The notes: generated from the letters alone by a model not told the origin. A stretch of DNA of 64,000 nt from Burkholderia sp. GAS332 (GCA_900142905.1 FSRV01000001.1:3286001-3350000), one strand, 5' to 3'; positions 16,930 through 26,358 are shown, numbered from the stretch's first letter. Numbers and translations are program-made.

Positions 16930-18117
16930 ATGGAAAGTCTGAAAACCGGCACCGATACCCTCTTCCTTTTGCTGGGTGCCGCGATGGTACTGGCCATGCA
17001 TGCGGGATTCGCGTTTCTCGAACTCGGCACGGTACGCAAAAAGAATCAGGTCAATGCACTGGTCAAGATTCTGGTGGACTTCTCGGTCTCGACGATCGCG
17101 TATTTCTTCATCGGCTACACGATCGCCTATGGCGTGCAGTTCTTTGGCAGCGCCGAGTCGCTGGCCGCGCACAACGGCTATGCGCTGGTGCGCTTCTTCT
17201 TCCTGCTGACTTTCGCCGCGGCCATTCCGGCGATCGTGTCAGGCGGCATCGCCGAGCGCTCGAAATTCAATCCGCAGTTGTTCGCCACCTTCGTGCTGGT
17301 CGGCTTCATCTATCCGTTCTTCGAAGGGATCGCGTGGAACAACCGCTTCGGTATTCAGGACTGGCTCACCCACGTGTTCGGCGTACCGTTTCACGACTTT
17401 GCCGGCTCGGTCGTGGTGCATGCGTTCGGCGGCTGGGTCGCGTTGCCGGCGGTGCTGCTGCTCGGTGCACGCCACGGCCGCTATCACCGCGACGGCGGCA
17501 TCGCCGCGCATCCGCCGTCGAATATTCCGTTCCTCGCGCTGGGCGCCTGGGTGCTGACGGTGGGCTGGTTCGGCTTTAACGTGATGAGCGCGCAAACCAT
17601 CGACAAGATCAGCGGCCTCGTGGCGGTCAATTCGTTGATGGCGATGGTCGGCGGCACCCTGAGCGCGTGGCTCGCGGGCCGCAATGACCCCGGCTTCACC
17701 TACAACGGCCCGCTCGCCGGGCTGGTCGCCGTATGCGCCGGCTCCGACGTGATGCATCCGCTCGGCGCGCTGGTGACGGGCGGCATCGCGGGCGTGCTGT
17801 TCGTCTATATGTTCACGTGCGTGCAGAACCGCTGGCGCATCGACGACGTGCTCGGCGTATGGCCGTTGCACGGCTTGTGTGGCGCGTGGGGTGGGCTCGC
17901 CGCCGGCATCTTCGGCTTGCATGCGCTAGGCGGCCTGGGCGGTGTGTCGTTCGGAGCGCAACTGGTCGGCACGCTGGGCGGCATCGTGGTGGCGACGCTC
18001 GGCGGCACGCTCGTATACGGGGTGATTCGCCTGACGGTGGGTCTGCGGCTCGACCAGGAGGACGAATACAACGGCGCTGACCTGTCGATTCACAAGATTT
18101 CCGCCACGCCGGAGTGA
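16930..18117 (+). CDS. amtB: Ammonium transporter (Amt/Rh family)
   Basis: The 395-residue polytopic protein contains the twin pore histidines, H164 in FAGSVVVHAFGGW and H314 in WPLHGLCGAWGG. D156, the conserved aspartate in front of the first, is present, as are the family stretches FFLLTFAAAIPAIVSGGIAER and GWFGFNVMS. It conducts ammonia/ammonium across the inner membrane. No PII gene (glnK) accompanies it, unlike the common glnK-amtB arrangement, and the C-terminal cytoplasmic tail is short (DEYNGADLSIHKISATPE). A sigma54 promoter and NtrC-like box upstream indicate induction under nitrogen limitation. Confidence 0.95.
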   Translation: MESLKTGTDTLFLLLGAAMVLAMHAGFAFLELGTVRKKNQVNALVKILVDFSVSTIAYFFIGYTIAYGVQFFGSAESLAAHNGYALVRFFFLLTFAAAIPAIVSGGIAERSKFNPQLFATFVLVGFIYPFFEGIAWNNRFGIQDWLTHVFGVPFHDFAGSVVVHAFGGWVALPAVLLLGARHGRYHRDGGIAAHPPSNIPFLALGAWVLTVGWFGFNVMSAQTIDKISGLVAVNSLMAMVGGTLSAWLAGRNDPGFTYNGPLAGLVAVCAGSDVMHPLGALVTGGIAGVLFVYMFTCVQNRWRIDDVLGVWPLHGLCGAWGGLAAGIFGLHALGGLGGVSFGAQLVGTLGGIVVATLGGTLVYGVIRLTVGLRLDQEDEYNGADLSIHKISATPE

Positions 18118-18182
18118 GAAACGGTCGGCTGACGCGCTAACCATCCAGCCCGGCCAGCGGCGCGCCGGAAGTTGCGCGTCCG

Positions 18183-18286
18183 CTTGACCGCTTGACCGCT
18201 TGACCGTTTGGCCGCTTGGCCGCTTGGCCGCTTGGCCGCATTGCCCATTTGCCCATTTGCCCATTTGCCCATTTGCCCGCATTGCC
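18183..18286. repeat. Octamer tandem array
   Basis: Thirteen contiguous 8-base units: CTTGACCG three times, TTTGGCCG, CTTGGCCG three times, CATTGCCC, ATTTGCCC four times, and GCATTGCC. The units drift in blocks, as expected from local duplication by slippage. The array sits 66 bases after amtB and about 100 bases before the fluoride riboswitch. The minus-strand frames across it give only repetitive peptides and I do not call them genes. Confidence 0.9.
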
Positions 18287-18387
18287 GCTCGGCCACATGG
18301 CCGACGCCTTCGGCCGCGACCACAACGGTCGCGCCACGAACGCGCTCATCGGTCCCCAATGCAACCGGCGATGCTAGACTTGCGCGC

Positions 18388-18446
18388 GGGAGATGGCATT
18401 CTCCTGGCATTCTCCAAACCGCCCTTGATGGCTGATGATGCCTGCT
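18388..18446 (+). ncRNA. Fluoride riboswitch (crcB motif), with internal duplication
   Basis: The core GGAGATGGCAT ... AAACCGCC ... GGCTGATGATGCCTGC carries the crcB-motif hallmarks. GGAGA (18389-18393) can pair with TCTCC for P1, GCC (18421-18423) with GGC (18430-18432) for the second stem, and GGCAT (18395-18399) with ATGCC (18438-18442) for the pseudoknot. It lies 85 bases upstream of the fluoride channel gene. The 11-mer TGGCATTCTCC is present twice in tandem (18394-18404, 18405-18415), duplicating one strand of P1 and one strand of the pseudoknot. Confidence 0.88.
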
Positions 18447-18530
18447 TCGCCCGGACGACTGCGGACGCGGCATCGCGCCGCCCGCTCACCCCGGTTTGTC
18501 GACCTTTTGGCTTCTCCAGAGTACCTCTGC

Positions 18531-18911
18531 ATGTATTTGTCCATTCTCGCGGTCGGCATTGGCGGCGCGCTCGGTTCGCTGTTCCGCTGGTTTCTCGGTA
18601 TCCGTCTGAACGGTCTGTTCACGGGTTTGCCGCTCGGCACCTTCGCCGCTAACGTGATCGCCGGCTACGTCATCGGCGTCGCGGTCGCGGGCTTCGCGCG
18701 GGCACCGCAGATCGCGCCCGAATGGCGGCTCTTCGTCATCACGGGCTTGATGGGTGGTCTGTCGACCTTCTCGACGTTCTCGGCGGAGGTCGTGCAGCGC
18801 TTGCAGGACGGCCGGCTCGGCTGGGCGGCAGGTGAGATCGTCATTCACGTGGGGGCATCGCTCGTGATGACGATCCTCGGTATCGCAACCGTTTCGTTGC
18901 TGGCACGCTGA
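18531..18911 (+). CDS. crcB: Fluoride ion channel CrcB/FluC
   Basis: The 126-residue, four-helix protein has the Fluc signatures: [10 protein letters not shown] near the start, N41 in [12 protein letters not shown], and [13 protein letters not shown] (residues 75-87) with the two pore phenylalanines F80 and F83. It forms a dual-topology dimer that exports fluoride. The ATG at 18531 gives the normal amino terminus [12 protein letters not shown]; in-frame codons upstream run through the riboswitch and are not coding. Expression is presumably induced by fluoride through the upstream RNA. Confidence 0.95.
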   Translation: MYLSILAVGIGGALGSLFRWFLGIRLNGLFTGLPLGTFAANVIAGYVIGVAVAGFARAPQIAPEWRLFVITGLMGGLSTFSTFSAEVVQRLQDGRLGWAAGEIVIHVGASLVMTILGIATVSLLAR

Positions 18912-18946
18912 AAACCGGCGCTGGATGCGTCCGGCGATTCCCGTCG

Positions 18947-20533
18947 CTACGCGCCTTTCCTGCGGCTGCGCAGCGCGAACGCGGCGAGCGTGCATCCCAG
19001 CATCGCAATACCTGCCACGAAGAAGGTATCGCTGTAAGCCATCAGAAGCGCTTCGCGGCCGATCACCTTGTCGACGATCCCCAGCGCCACTTCACGTGTG
19101 CCGGCGAGTCCGGACGCTGCCATCGCATCGGCCCGTCCCAGGTGACTCTGCGTCAACACCCTGACCATGTCGATCATGCGTTCCTGAAACGCGCCGTTGA
19201 ATGGCGTGATCGCTTCTCCGATACGCGCGGCGTGCAGCTTCTCGCGTTCGACCACGATCTGACTGGCGATCGCAATGCCGATCGCGCCGCCCAGATTGCG
19301 CACCATGCTGAAAAGACCCGAGGCTGATCCAAGCTGGCTTTTCTCGATGCCGTCAACGGCCATCACACCGAGTGCGACCACCACCAGCGATTGTCCAATG
19401 CCACGCACGATCAGCGAGGGAACAACGACGTTCGCCGATGCGTTCACGTCGAGATGAATGTTCATCAGGCACCCGATGGCGACGAGCGTGAACCCGGCGA
19501 TGATGGCCGTGCGTGCACTGGTGCGGCGCATTAAAGGCGGCGTCAGGAACGACATGACAAACTGAACCAGTCCATACGGCACCATCATGACGCCGATATC
19601 CCGCGCGCTGTAGCCCTGCAATTCGGCAAAGTAGTTCGGCACGAGAAACACGACCGCAAACACCACGCCACCGAACAGGAACTGCATCAGACTCGCTATG
19701 CCGAAGTTGTAGCGAGCCAGCAGCCTCAGATTGATGAACGGTTCTTCGCGACGAAGCTGCACGACCACGAAGATGGTCAGTCCAACGACCGCGATCAGAA
19801 ACATGTTCGTGATGAAACTCGAGCCGAACCAGTCCTTGCGTCCGCCCTCCTCCAGCACGATCTGCAGCGCGCTGAGTCCGATGGCCATCGTCGTGATGCC
19901 AAGCCAATCTGCCTTGCGCAGCCGGTCCAGATGCACGGGCTCAGGTTTGATCGCCCAGCCGATTGCGCCCAGCAGCACGAGCGCGGGTGGGATCTGCAGA
20001 TAGAAGATCCAGCGCCACGAATACATGTCGGTCAGCCAGCCGCCGAGAGACGGCCCGGCCGCTTGCGCCACGTTATTGGCGACGGCGAACAAGGCCATGC
20101 CGAGCGGATGCCGTGACGCGGGCAACTCCGTCACGATCAGCTGGAACGACAGCGGAATCAGCACGCCGCCGAACGCGCCCTGAAACGCGCGGGCGACGAT
20201 CATCGCATCGATGGTCGGCGCCACCGAACACACCAGCGAGAAGACCAGGAATCCGGTCGTCCCGACCAGCATCACACGGCGGATGGAAAACACCCGCACG
20301 AGCCAACCGGTCAACGGAATGATGATGATCTCCGCCACCAGATACGCTGTGGTGATCCACGAGCCTTCCTCGAAACTCGCGCCGAGCGAACCGCGAATAT
20401 CGGGCAGCGACGCATTGGTGACGTGCACGTTCATGCCGGCCATGAAGCAGCCGAACACGCCGCCGAGCACGGCCACCCACGCGCGCAGCGACACCGGTTC
20501 GTGAGTCGGAGAAGCAGCGGTCGTCGTGCTCAT
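18947..20533 (-). CDS. DHA2-family MFS multidrug efflux pump (EmrB-like)
   Basis: The 528-residue carrier has about 14 membrane helices and the DHA2/EmrB motifs. These include LDVTVVNVALP-like AGMNVHVTNASLPDIRGSLG, WITTAYLVAEII, then GWLVRVFSIRRVMLVGT (motif A) and GPSLGGWLTDMYSWRWIFYLQIP (motif C and following), the last quoted in parts here as GPSLGGWL and SWRWIFYLQIP. It is the inner-membrane part of a tripartite proton-driven efflux pump. Its ATG overlaps the stop of the membrane fusion protein gene as ATGA, and the outer membrane factor gene lies further upstream in the same operon. Confidence 0.92.
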   Translation of the reverse strand: MSTTTAASPTHEPVSLRAWVAVLGGVFGCFMAGMNVHVTNASLPDIRGSLGASFEEGSWITTAYLVAEIIIIPLTGWLVRVFSIRRVMLVGTTGFLVFSLVCSVAPTIDAMIVARAFQGAFGGVLIPLSFQLIVTELPASRHPLGMALFAVANNVAQAAGPSLGGWLTDMYSWRWIFYLQIPPALVLLGAIGWAIKPEPVHLDRLRKADWLGITTMAIGLSALQIVLEEGGRKDWFGSSFITNMFLIAVVGLTIFVVVQLRREEPFINLRLLARYNFGIASLMQFLFGGVVFAVVFLVPNYFAELQGYSARDIGVMMVPYGLVQFVMSFLTPPLMRRTSARTAIIAGFTLVAIGCLMNIHLDVNASANVVVPSLIVRGIGQSLVVVALGVMAVDGIEKSQLGSASGLFSMVRNLGGAIGIAIASQIVVEREKLHAARIGEAITPFNGAFQERMIDMVRVLTQSHLGRADAMAASGLAGTREVALGIVDKVIGREALLMAYSDTFFVAGIAMLGCTLAAFALRSRRKGA

Positions 20534-21699
20534 GAGCGGCTCGCGGCGGGCTGCACAACAGCGTTGCCCGAGGTGCCGGAGGTGCCGGAGGTGCCGGAGG
20601 TGCCCGTGTGAACGCGAGCGACCACCGACATGCCCGGCCGCAGGCTAATGGCCTCGCGTTGACCGGCGTCCACCTGGATCTTCACGGGAATGCGCTGCAC
20701 GACCTTGGTGAAGTTGCCGGTCGCATTATCGGGCGGCAGCAACGCGAACTGCGCGCCCGAGCCCGGTGCGATGCTCAGCACACGCCCATGCAAGGGATGC
20801 CCCGAGTACGTGTCGACGTCGATCTCGACCGGCTGGCCGGGGCTCATCGCGGCGACCTCCGTTTCCTTGAAGTTGGCGATCACATAGACGTCCTGAAGCG
20901 GCACCACGGCGAGCAGCGGTTGCCCGGTCTCGACGTATTGACCCGCTCGCACGGTGCGCTGGCCGACCGTGCCGTCGCTCGCCGCGCGAATCGTCGTGTG
21001 GTCGAGATCGATCTGCGCGAGCGACAACGCCGCGCGCGCCACACCGAACTGGGCTTGCGCCTGTTCGATCGCCGCCATGCCTTGCGTCCGGCGCTTCTCC
21101 AGCACGGTTTGCTGGCCGCGCTGGATTTGCACGGTCGCGTCGGCCTTGGCAAGCGCGGCGTCGGCCGTGAGTGCGTCGGCATGCGCCTGTTCCCAGCGCT
21201 GCGCGCTCGACGCCTGCTCGGCCGCCAACTGCCGGTAGCGTTCGGCATCCGACTGGCGGCGGTTCGCACCTGCCCGCGCCGCGGCGACGTCCGCCTGCGC
21301 TGCGTCCATCACGCTGCGTTGCTGGGCGATCTGCGCGTCGAGCGTGGCGACATTCGCCTGCTCCGCGTGCAGAGTCGCGAGCGCCGTATCAACGGTCGCC
21401 TGAGCCCTTGCGACTTTCGCCGCGTAGTCCGCGCTGTCGATATGCGCGAGCACATCCCCTTGGTGCACCGGCTGATTGTCCTCGACCTCGACGCTCGTCA
21501 CATAGCCGGGCACGCGCGAACTGACCGTCACCACATCCGCGCGCACATAGGCGTCGTCGGTGCTTTCGATAAAACGGCCGACGGTCCACCAGCGAATGCC
21601 CAGCACGGCAAGCGCGATGACGGCGATCGCCGTGCCCGCCAGCACAAGGGTTTTCCTGCTAAACGGCGAAGTCTTTCCTGGAACGACAGTGGTACTCAT
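20530..21699 (-). CDS. HlyD/EmrA-type membrane fusion protein
   Basis: The 389-residue periplasmic adaptor has one N-terminal membrane helix (about residues 16-33), a lipoyl-type half (SVEVEDNQPVHQGDVLAHID), and a long coiled-coil hairpin rich in Ala/Gln. The second lipoyl half is followed by the beta-barrel region (TIRAASDGTVGQRTVRAGQY, ANFKETEVAAMSPGQPVEI). It couples EmrB to the outer membrane factor. The carboxy terminus ends in four GTS triplets encoded by a 9-base tandem repeat (20571-20606). It is translationally coupled to the EmrB-like gene. Confidence 0.92.
   Translation of the reverse strand: MSTTVVPGKTSPFSRKTLVLAGTAIAVIALAVLGIRWWTVGRFIESTDDAYVRADVVTVSSRVPGYVTSVEVEDNQPVHQGDVLAHIDSADYAAKVARAQATVDTALATLHAEQANVATLDAQIAQQRSVMDAAQADVAAARAGANRRQSDAERYRQLAAEQASSAQRWEQAHADALTADAALAKADATVQIQRGQQTVLEKRRTQGMAAIEQAQAQFGVARAALSLAQIDLDHTTIRAASDGTVGQRTVRAGQYVETGQPLLAVVPLQDVYVIANFKETEVAAMSPGQPVEIDVDTYSGHPLHGRVLSIAPGSGAQFALLPPDNATGNFTKVVQRIPVKIQVDAGQREAISLRPGMSVVARVHTGTSGTSGTSGTSGNAVVQPAASRS
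20571..20606. repeat. 9-base tandem repeat in the EmrA-like gene
   Basis: Four units of AGGTGCCGG (the last AGGTGCCCG) encode a Gly-Thr-Ser repeat on the minus strand near the carboxy terminus of the fusion protein. In-frame unit changes would alter the tail length without breaking the gene. Confidence 0.85.
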
Positions 21700-21767
21700 A
21701 TCAAGACCTTGATGAGAAATTAACGGACACGCGAGGCAGCAGCACGATGCGCGAATGGGCCAGCCGG

Positions 21768-23303
21768 CTAGTGTTGCCAGCCGCCACCGAGCGCCTTGAA
21801 CACGGCGATCTGATCGGACGCGAGTACTTCAGTCGACACGGCGAGCGCCGCGTCGCCCGCAACAAGACTCCGCTCGGCATCGAGCACATCGAGAAAGTCC
21901 AGCGCACCCGCCTGGTAATTCAGTTCGGCGAGATGGAAGGCGCGGGCATCGTTCGCGCGGGCGGCCTGCAACGCGCGTTGACGCTCCCACTGCGCGCCGT
22001 AGAACGTCAGCGCCTGTTCGGTTTCCTTCAGTGCCGTGAGCACGTTGCCCTCGAACTGGGCGAGCGCTTCCGTGTTACCGGCCTTGGCTTGCGCCAGCCG
22101 CGCGCGGCTCACCGCCATGTTGGGAAAGCGCCAGCTGATCAACGGCCCCACGCCCCAGGCCACTGCGTACTGGTCGCCAAGCGATGCCAGGCTGCCGGTC
22201 GTCGACAAGAAGTTCACCGAACCGCCCAACACGATCGACGGATACAGCTCGGCACGCGCGACGCCGACCCGGGCATCGGCGGCGGCCAGCCTGCGTTCCG
22301 CCTCGCGCAGATCGGGACGGCGGCGCAGCAAGGCGGCGCCGTCTCCAACCGGGAACGGCACGTTGAGCACCGGCGCGACACGGCACTGCTCGGCGGCCGG
22401 AGGAAACTCACCAGGCGGGCGGCCCAGCAGCACGGCCAGTTCGAACAGCGCAGCGCGACGCTTGCCCTCGAGCGTCGGCAGTGTCGCGCGCGTTTCGTCG
22501 AGAAAGCCGCTGGCGCGTGTGACCTCGAGATCGGACACCAGCCCGCGATTGCGTTGCCGGGTGGTCAGATCCACGAGGCGTTGCGCGATCCCCAGCGAGC
22601 GGTTGGCCACGTCAATCTGTTCGCCGTAGGCGCACACGTGCATGTACGCGTCGGTTGTCGACGCGACGACGGCGACGCGGACCGCGTCCGTAGCCGCCTG
22701 CATCGCATCGGCATCGGCTTGCGACGCTTCGACGAGATGGCGCACGCGCCCCCACAGATCGACTTCGTACGAGACCGCCAGCGAAGGCGCGTAAGCCCAG
22801 CGCGTGTCAGCCGACTCGCGCCGCGCTGCCGCGACGATCTGATCGGCGTTCTGCTTGCCGTAGTTACCGCCGAGTGCCAGCTGGGTATCGGGCAGCCTGG
22901 CAGCGCCGGTTTCGTTAAGCACGGCTTGCGAACGCGCAAGCCGCGCGGCCGCGACCGCCAGATCGCGGTTCTGCTCGAGTGCCTGCTGAATGAGGCCGTC
23001 GAGCACGGGGTCCTGGTAAAGACGCCACCAGTCGTCAGGTAAAGGCTGTTGCGCAACAGGCGCATGTTCCGCGGAGATGAACGGCGCGGACGCTGCAGCC
23101 GACACCTGTGGCGCGCGGTACGGCGCTTCCAGCGAACACCCCGAGCCAAGCAGCGCCAACGCCGCAACGCAAGCCACGCGCGGCGGCACGGGTGTGAAGC
23201 GACGTGGCACGCGCGGCCGACCCCGCGTGCCGGGACGAACGAGAGAGTGAACGGTACTAAAAGCAGTACGAAAGACGGTGCAAAAAGCGCCCGAAGGAAC
23301 CAT
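21768..23303 (-). CDS. Outer membrane efflux lipoprotein (NodT/OprM family)
   Basis: The 511-residue protein has a lipobox LALLGSGC, then the OprM-type mature start (YRAPQVSAAA) and two TolC repeats. Recognisable parts are WWRLYQDPVLDGLIQQAL, YEVDLWGRVR and, in the second half, LRRRPDLREAERRLAAADARVGVARAELYPSI. It provides the outer membrane channel for the EmrAB-like pump encoded just downstream. The first ~35 residues before the signal are unusually long and basic, so the true start may lie internal to the annotated one. Confidence 0.9.
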   Translation of the reverse strand: MVPSGAFCTVFRTAFSTVHSLVRPGTRGRPRVPRRFTPVPPRVACVAALALLGSGCSLEAPYRAPQVSAAASAPFISAEHAPVAQQPLPDDWWRLYQDPVLDGLIQQALEQNRDLAVAAARLARSQAVLNETGAARLPDTQLALGGNYGKQNADQIVAAARRESADTRWAYAPSLAVSYEVDLWGRVRHLVEASQADADAMQAATDAVRVAVVASTTDAYMHVCAYGEQIDVANRSLGIAQRLVDLTTRQRNRGLVSDLEVTRASGFLDETRATLPTLEGKRRAALFELAVLLGRPPGEFPPAAEQCRVAPVLNVPFPVGDGAALLRRRPDLREAERRLAAADARVGVARAELYPSIVLGGSVNFLSTTGSLASLGDQYAVAWGVGPLISWRFPNMAVSRARLAQAKAGNTEALAQFEGNVLTALKETEQALTFYGAQWERQRALQAARANDARAFHLAELNYQAGALDFLDVLDAERSLVAGDAALAVSTEVLASDQIAVFKALGGGWQH

Positions 23304-23377
23304 GACAGATGCTCGACTGTGGAATCGGAGGACAGATGGTAGAGTCCTGCGATCCGGTCATCTCTCGAAGAATTGCC

Positions 23378-24163
23378 ATGCATCATCGCGAAATGGACAG
23401 CTTCGGTTTTTTCGAAAGCCAGAAGGCGCTTGAAGTCGCGCCCGTCACCGTGCTTGCCACGGATCAGCCCGCGGGCACCGTGTTCCCGCCACACGCGCAC
23501 AGCAGCGCTCAATTGATCTACGCCATCTCGGGCGTGATGATCGTGCGCTCGGCCGCCGGCAGCTGGATCGTGCCGACTGGTCGAGCAGTGTGGGTGCCCG
23601 GCGACGTGCTCCATGAAATCGAAATCGCCAACGATGTGCAGATACGCACGGTCTACGTGGCAGCCAACGCGCGCGACACCTTGCCGGACAGTTGCAGGGT
23701 GATCCTGGTGAGCGCGCTGCTGCGTGAGTTGATCGTGACCGCGGTCGGCATCCGGCCGGCCGCCGAATACGGTGGACGGGAACGGCGCGTGCTGGAGTTG
23801 ATCCTCGATGAGATCTGCGCTGCCGAACCCCTGCTATTGCATGTGCCGATGCCGCGTCATCCGGCGCTTGTCGAGCTGTGCGCTGAACTGATTGCGCAGC
23901 CGTCGCTCGACGCGACATTGCAGGGCTGGGCGCAGCGGGCCAACATGAATGCACGTACATTCGCCCGGGCGTTCCAGCGCGAGACCGGCATGACCCATGG
24001 TTCATGGTGCCGTCACACGCGGGTCCTGCTGAGCCTTCCGCAACTGGCAACCGGCGCATCGGTGCTCGATGTCGCCCTTGAACATGGTTACGACAGCCCT
24101 AGCGCATTCACGGCGATGTTTCGCAAGGTGCTGGGGGTCGCGCCCAGCGAGTACTTCAAGTGA
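23378..24163 (+). CDS. AraC-family regulator with cupin sensor domain
   Basis: The 261-residue protein has an N-terminal cupin (FPPHAHSSAQLIYAISGVMIV ... WVPGDVLHEIEI, around residues 35-85) and two C-terminal helix-turn-helix units (LQGWAQRANMNARTFARAFQ and VLDVALEHGYDSPSAFTAMF). It is divergent from the efflux operon, with 74 bases between the two start codons, so it is probably its local activator or repressor. The ATG at 23378 is favoured; the frame is open to 23309 and an ATG at 23393 is also possible. Confidence 0.9.
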   Translation: MHHREMDSFGFFESQKALEVAPVTVLATDQPAGTVFPPHAHSSAQLIYAISGVMIVRSAAGSWIVPTGRAVWVPGDVLHEIEIANDVQIRTVYVAANARDTLPDSCRVILVSALLRELIVTAVGIRPAAEYGGRERRVLELILDEICAAEPLLLHVPMPRHPALVELCAELIAQPSLDATLQGWAQRANMNARTFARAFQRETGMTHGSWCRHTRVLLSLPQLATGASVLDVALEHGYDSPSAFTAMFRKVLGVAPSEYFK

Positions 24164-24339
24164 GAGGTCCTCAAAGAAACGGCGCGACACCGACGGGTGT
24201 CCAATTCGCGACGACGAGGTGAAGATTCGCGTGCGCGGCGAACCGGTGTTGTCGAATAGACTGCCAACGCCGATGTGCGCGATTCAAGGCAGCAAAAATC
24301 CCGCCCGGCAATCCGACACCATCGACCGGGAGAATTTGA

Positions 24340-25278
24340 CTGGATCTGATTCATTGCATGCGCGTTTTTTCGGTGCTCGCCGACACCGGCGGTTTTACTC
24401 GCAGCGCAGAACAACTCGGCCTTTCCACGCCTCATGTGTCGCGCGCTATCGCTCAACTGGAAAGTCATCTTGGTACGCGCCTTCTCCATCGCACAACGCG
24501 CTCAATGGCGCTGACCGAGGTCGGGTTGCGCTATCTCACCCGCGTGCATGAAGTTCTGGGTGCGCTGGATGCCTCTGAACGTGAAGTAAGTCTTGCCTCC
24601 GCCGCGCCACGCGGCACGCTGCGGGTGCATTGCAGTGCGAGTCTGGCCGATCACTTCGTCCTCCCGCTCGCGGCTGGATTCCAGCGTCAATACCCGCAGG
24701 TGAATTTCGATTTGACGGTGGCCTCGCAGATGCCCGATCTGATTCGCGAACGCTACGATATTGCATTGATCGCCGCTAATCACTTTCCCGAGTCCAATCT
24801 GGTTGCGGTGAAAGTTGGCACGATTCGCAGCGTGTTGTGTGCGTCACCCGACTATGTCGACGAACACGGCATGCCGCGCTCGCTTGCCGATCTTGCGGCG
24901 CACCGCTGTCTGTAAATTGGCGGGCCGGCATTTGCCGAGCGCGAGTGGTCAATGAAACGCGGTACGGAGACGACCACGGTGTGTATCGATCCCCAGCTCA
25001 CCGTCGACGCCGGACGCTCCCTCGCGATCGCCATCCGGCAAGGCATGGGTATTGGGCCTTTGCCCTCGTATATCGCCGCGCAGGAGATACAGCTCGGCAA
25101 CGTGATCACCGTGCTACCTGAGTACACGATCAACGAAACCGACCTGTACTTGCTGTACGCGTCCAGACAATACCTCGACCCGAAAATACGCGCGTGGATC
25201 GATTTCACAAAAACGCAGATTCAGATGCAATGCAGCAGCCAAGGGCAAGATCAGTATTGCTGTTCAAACCCGTCGTAG
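24340..25278 (+). pseudogene. LysR-family regulator, inactivated by a nonsense codon
   Basis: The first part encodes a normal LysR winged helix (RVFSVLADTGGFTRSAEQLG ... HVSRAIAQLE) and the start of the effector domain, then stops at TAA 24913-24915 after AAHRCL. The same frame continues at once as IGGPAFAEREW and reads through the rest of the effector domain to 25278. A C-to-T change of CAA (Gln) to TAA explains it. The expected start MDLIHCMRVF begins with CTG at 24340 (GGGAG precedes it by six bases) instead of ATG; only a later ATG at 24358 exists. Its 3' end overlaps the convergent serC-like gene by 15 bases. Confidence 0.85.
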
Positions 25279-26358
25279 ACTGAATTCGGTGAGTGCATTC
25301 GCCAGAATGTCCACGGCCTGCTCGGTCACGGCGTTGTAAAGCGACGCCCGCAATCCGCCAATTGAGCGGTGCCCCTCCAGTCCAACCATGCCCTGTTCAC
25401 GCGCCATTGCCACAAACGCATCGTCGAGCCGCGCATCGCCGAAGGTGAACGACACGTTCATCTGCGAGCGCCAGCGACGGTCTGCGTGCACACTCACAGT
25501 GCCCTCCAAAGCGTCGAGCGTGTCATACAGCCGCCCCGCCTTCCTTTCGTTGATGCCTTGCATCGCCGGCAGACCGCCGATCTCAAAGCGTAGCCAGCGC
25601 GTAATCAACGTCAGCACATAGATCGCGAACACGGGCGGCGTGTTGTAGTTCGAACCGTGCGATACGTGGGTGCGAAAATCGAGGATCGCGGGCAGACCAT
25701 CGGGTATCCGTTCAAGAAGCGAACGCTTGACGATCGCAACCGTCACCCCTGCCGGCCCCAGATTCTTCTGGGCGTGGGCATAGATCATCGAGTAATCGTC
25801 GGGCCGGAAGGCCTTCGACAGAAAATCAGACGACATGTCCGCAATCAGCGGGACTTGCGGGGATCCTTTCCAAACAGGAAATTGCAAGCCTTCCACGGTC
25901 TCGTTCGATACGTAGTGCAAGTAGGCGGCGGAGCGGGAGATATCCAGCTTATCGAGGTCGGGCAATTCCCGGTAGCCGGTCGTGTGGCCGTCCCACGCCA
26001 CGTTACGCTCCGTCACCTTGGCCGCCTCCGCGGTCGCGCGGCCGCTCCAGTAGCCAGACGTCACGTATTCGGGTGGGGCGAATCCTTTCCCGGCGAAATT
26101 CATCGGAATCGTCGCAAACTGCAAGCTACTGCCGCCCTGCTGGAACGTCACGGCGTAGTCGTCGGAGAGTCCGAGCAGCGCCCGTATATTCTGTTCGGCT
26201 TCGTTCAGTATCGAGCGGAACCAGTCCGAGCGATGACTCATGCCGAGCACGGAGATGCCCGTTTCCGGCACGGCGGTAATCGCCTCGCGCGTCTGCTCCA
26301 GCACCGAGTCAGGAAGCGCACCTGGACCACCGGAAAAATTCAATGTATTAGACTTCAC
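25264..26358 (-). CDS. Phosphoserine aminotransferase-family enzyme (SerC paralogue)
   Basis: The 364-residue PLP enzyme has the complete SerC set: FSGGPGALP at the start, SHRSDWF, the PLP lysine K198 in AHAQKNLGPAGVTV, and GHRSIGGLRASLYNAVT near the end. These residues position PLP and the substrate phosphate, so it should act on 3-phosphohydroxypyruvate/phosphoserine or a close analogue. The GTG start overlaps the TGA of the upstream ATP-grasp gene (GTGA), with GGAGG four bases in front. Pairing with an ATP-grasp ligase rather than with pdxB/aroE-type neighbours suggests it is a specialised copy, not the housekeeping serC; this is inference. Confidence 0.88.
   Translation of the reverse strand: MKSNTLNFSGGPGALPDSVLEQTREAITAVPETGISVLGMSHRSDWFRSILNEAEQNIRALLGLSDDYAVTFQQGGSSLQFATIPMNFAGKGFAPPEYVTSGYWSGRATAEAAKVTERNVAWDGHTTGYRELPDLDKLDISRSAAYLHYVSNETVEGLQFPVWKGSPQVPLIADMSSDFLSKAFRPDDYSMIYAHAQKNLGPAGVTVAIVKRSLLERIPDGLPAILDFRTHVSHGSNYNTPPVFAIYVLTLITRWLRFEIGGLPAMQGINERKAGRLYDTLDALEGTVSVHADRRWRSQMNVSFTFGDARLDDAFVAMAREQGMVGLEGHRSIGGLRASLYNAVTEQAVDILANALTEFSLRRV

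Noticed and set aside
18183..18286. The octamer array read as a CRISPR array or as a repeat-peptide gene on the minus strand
   Set aside because: Units are 8 bases with no spacers, and the peptides it gives are pure repeats without a credible start.
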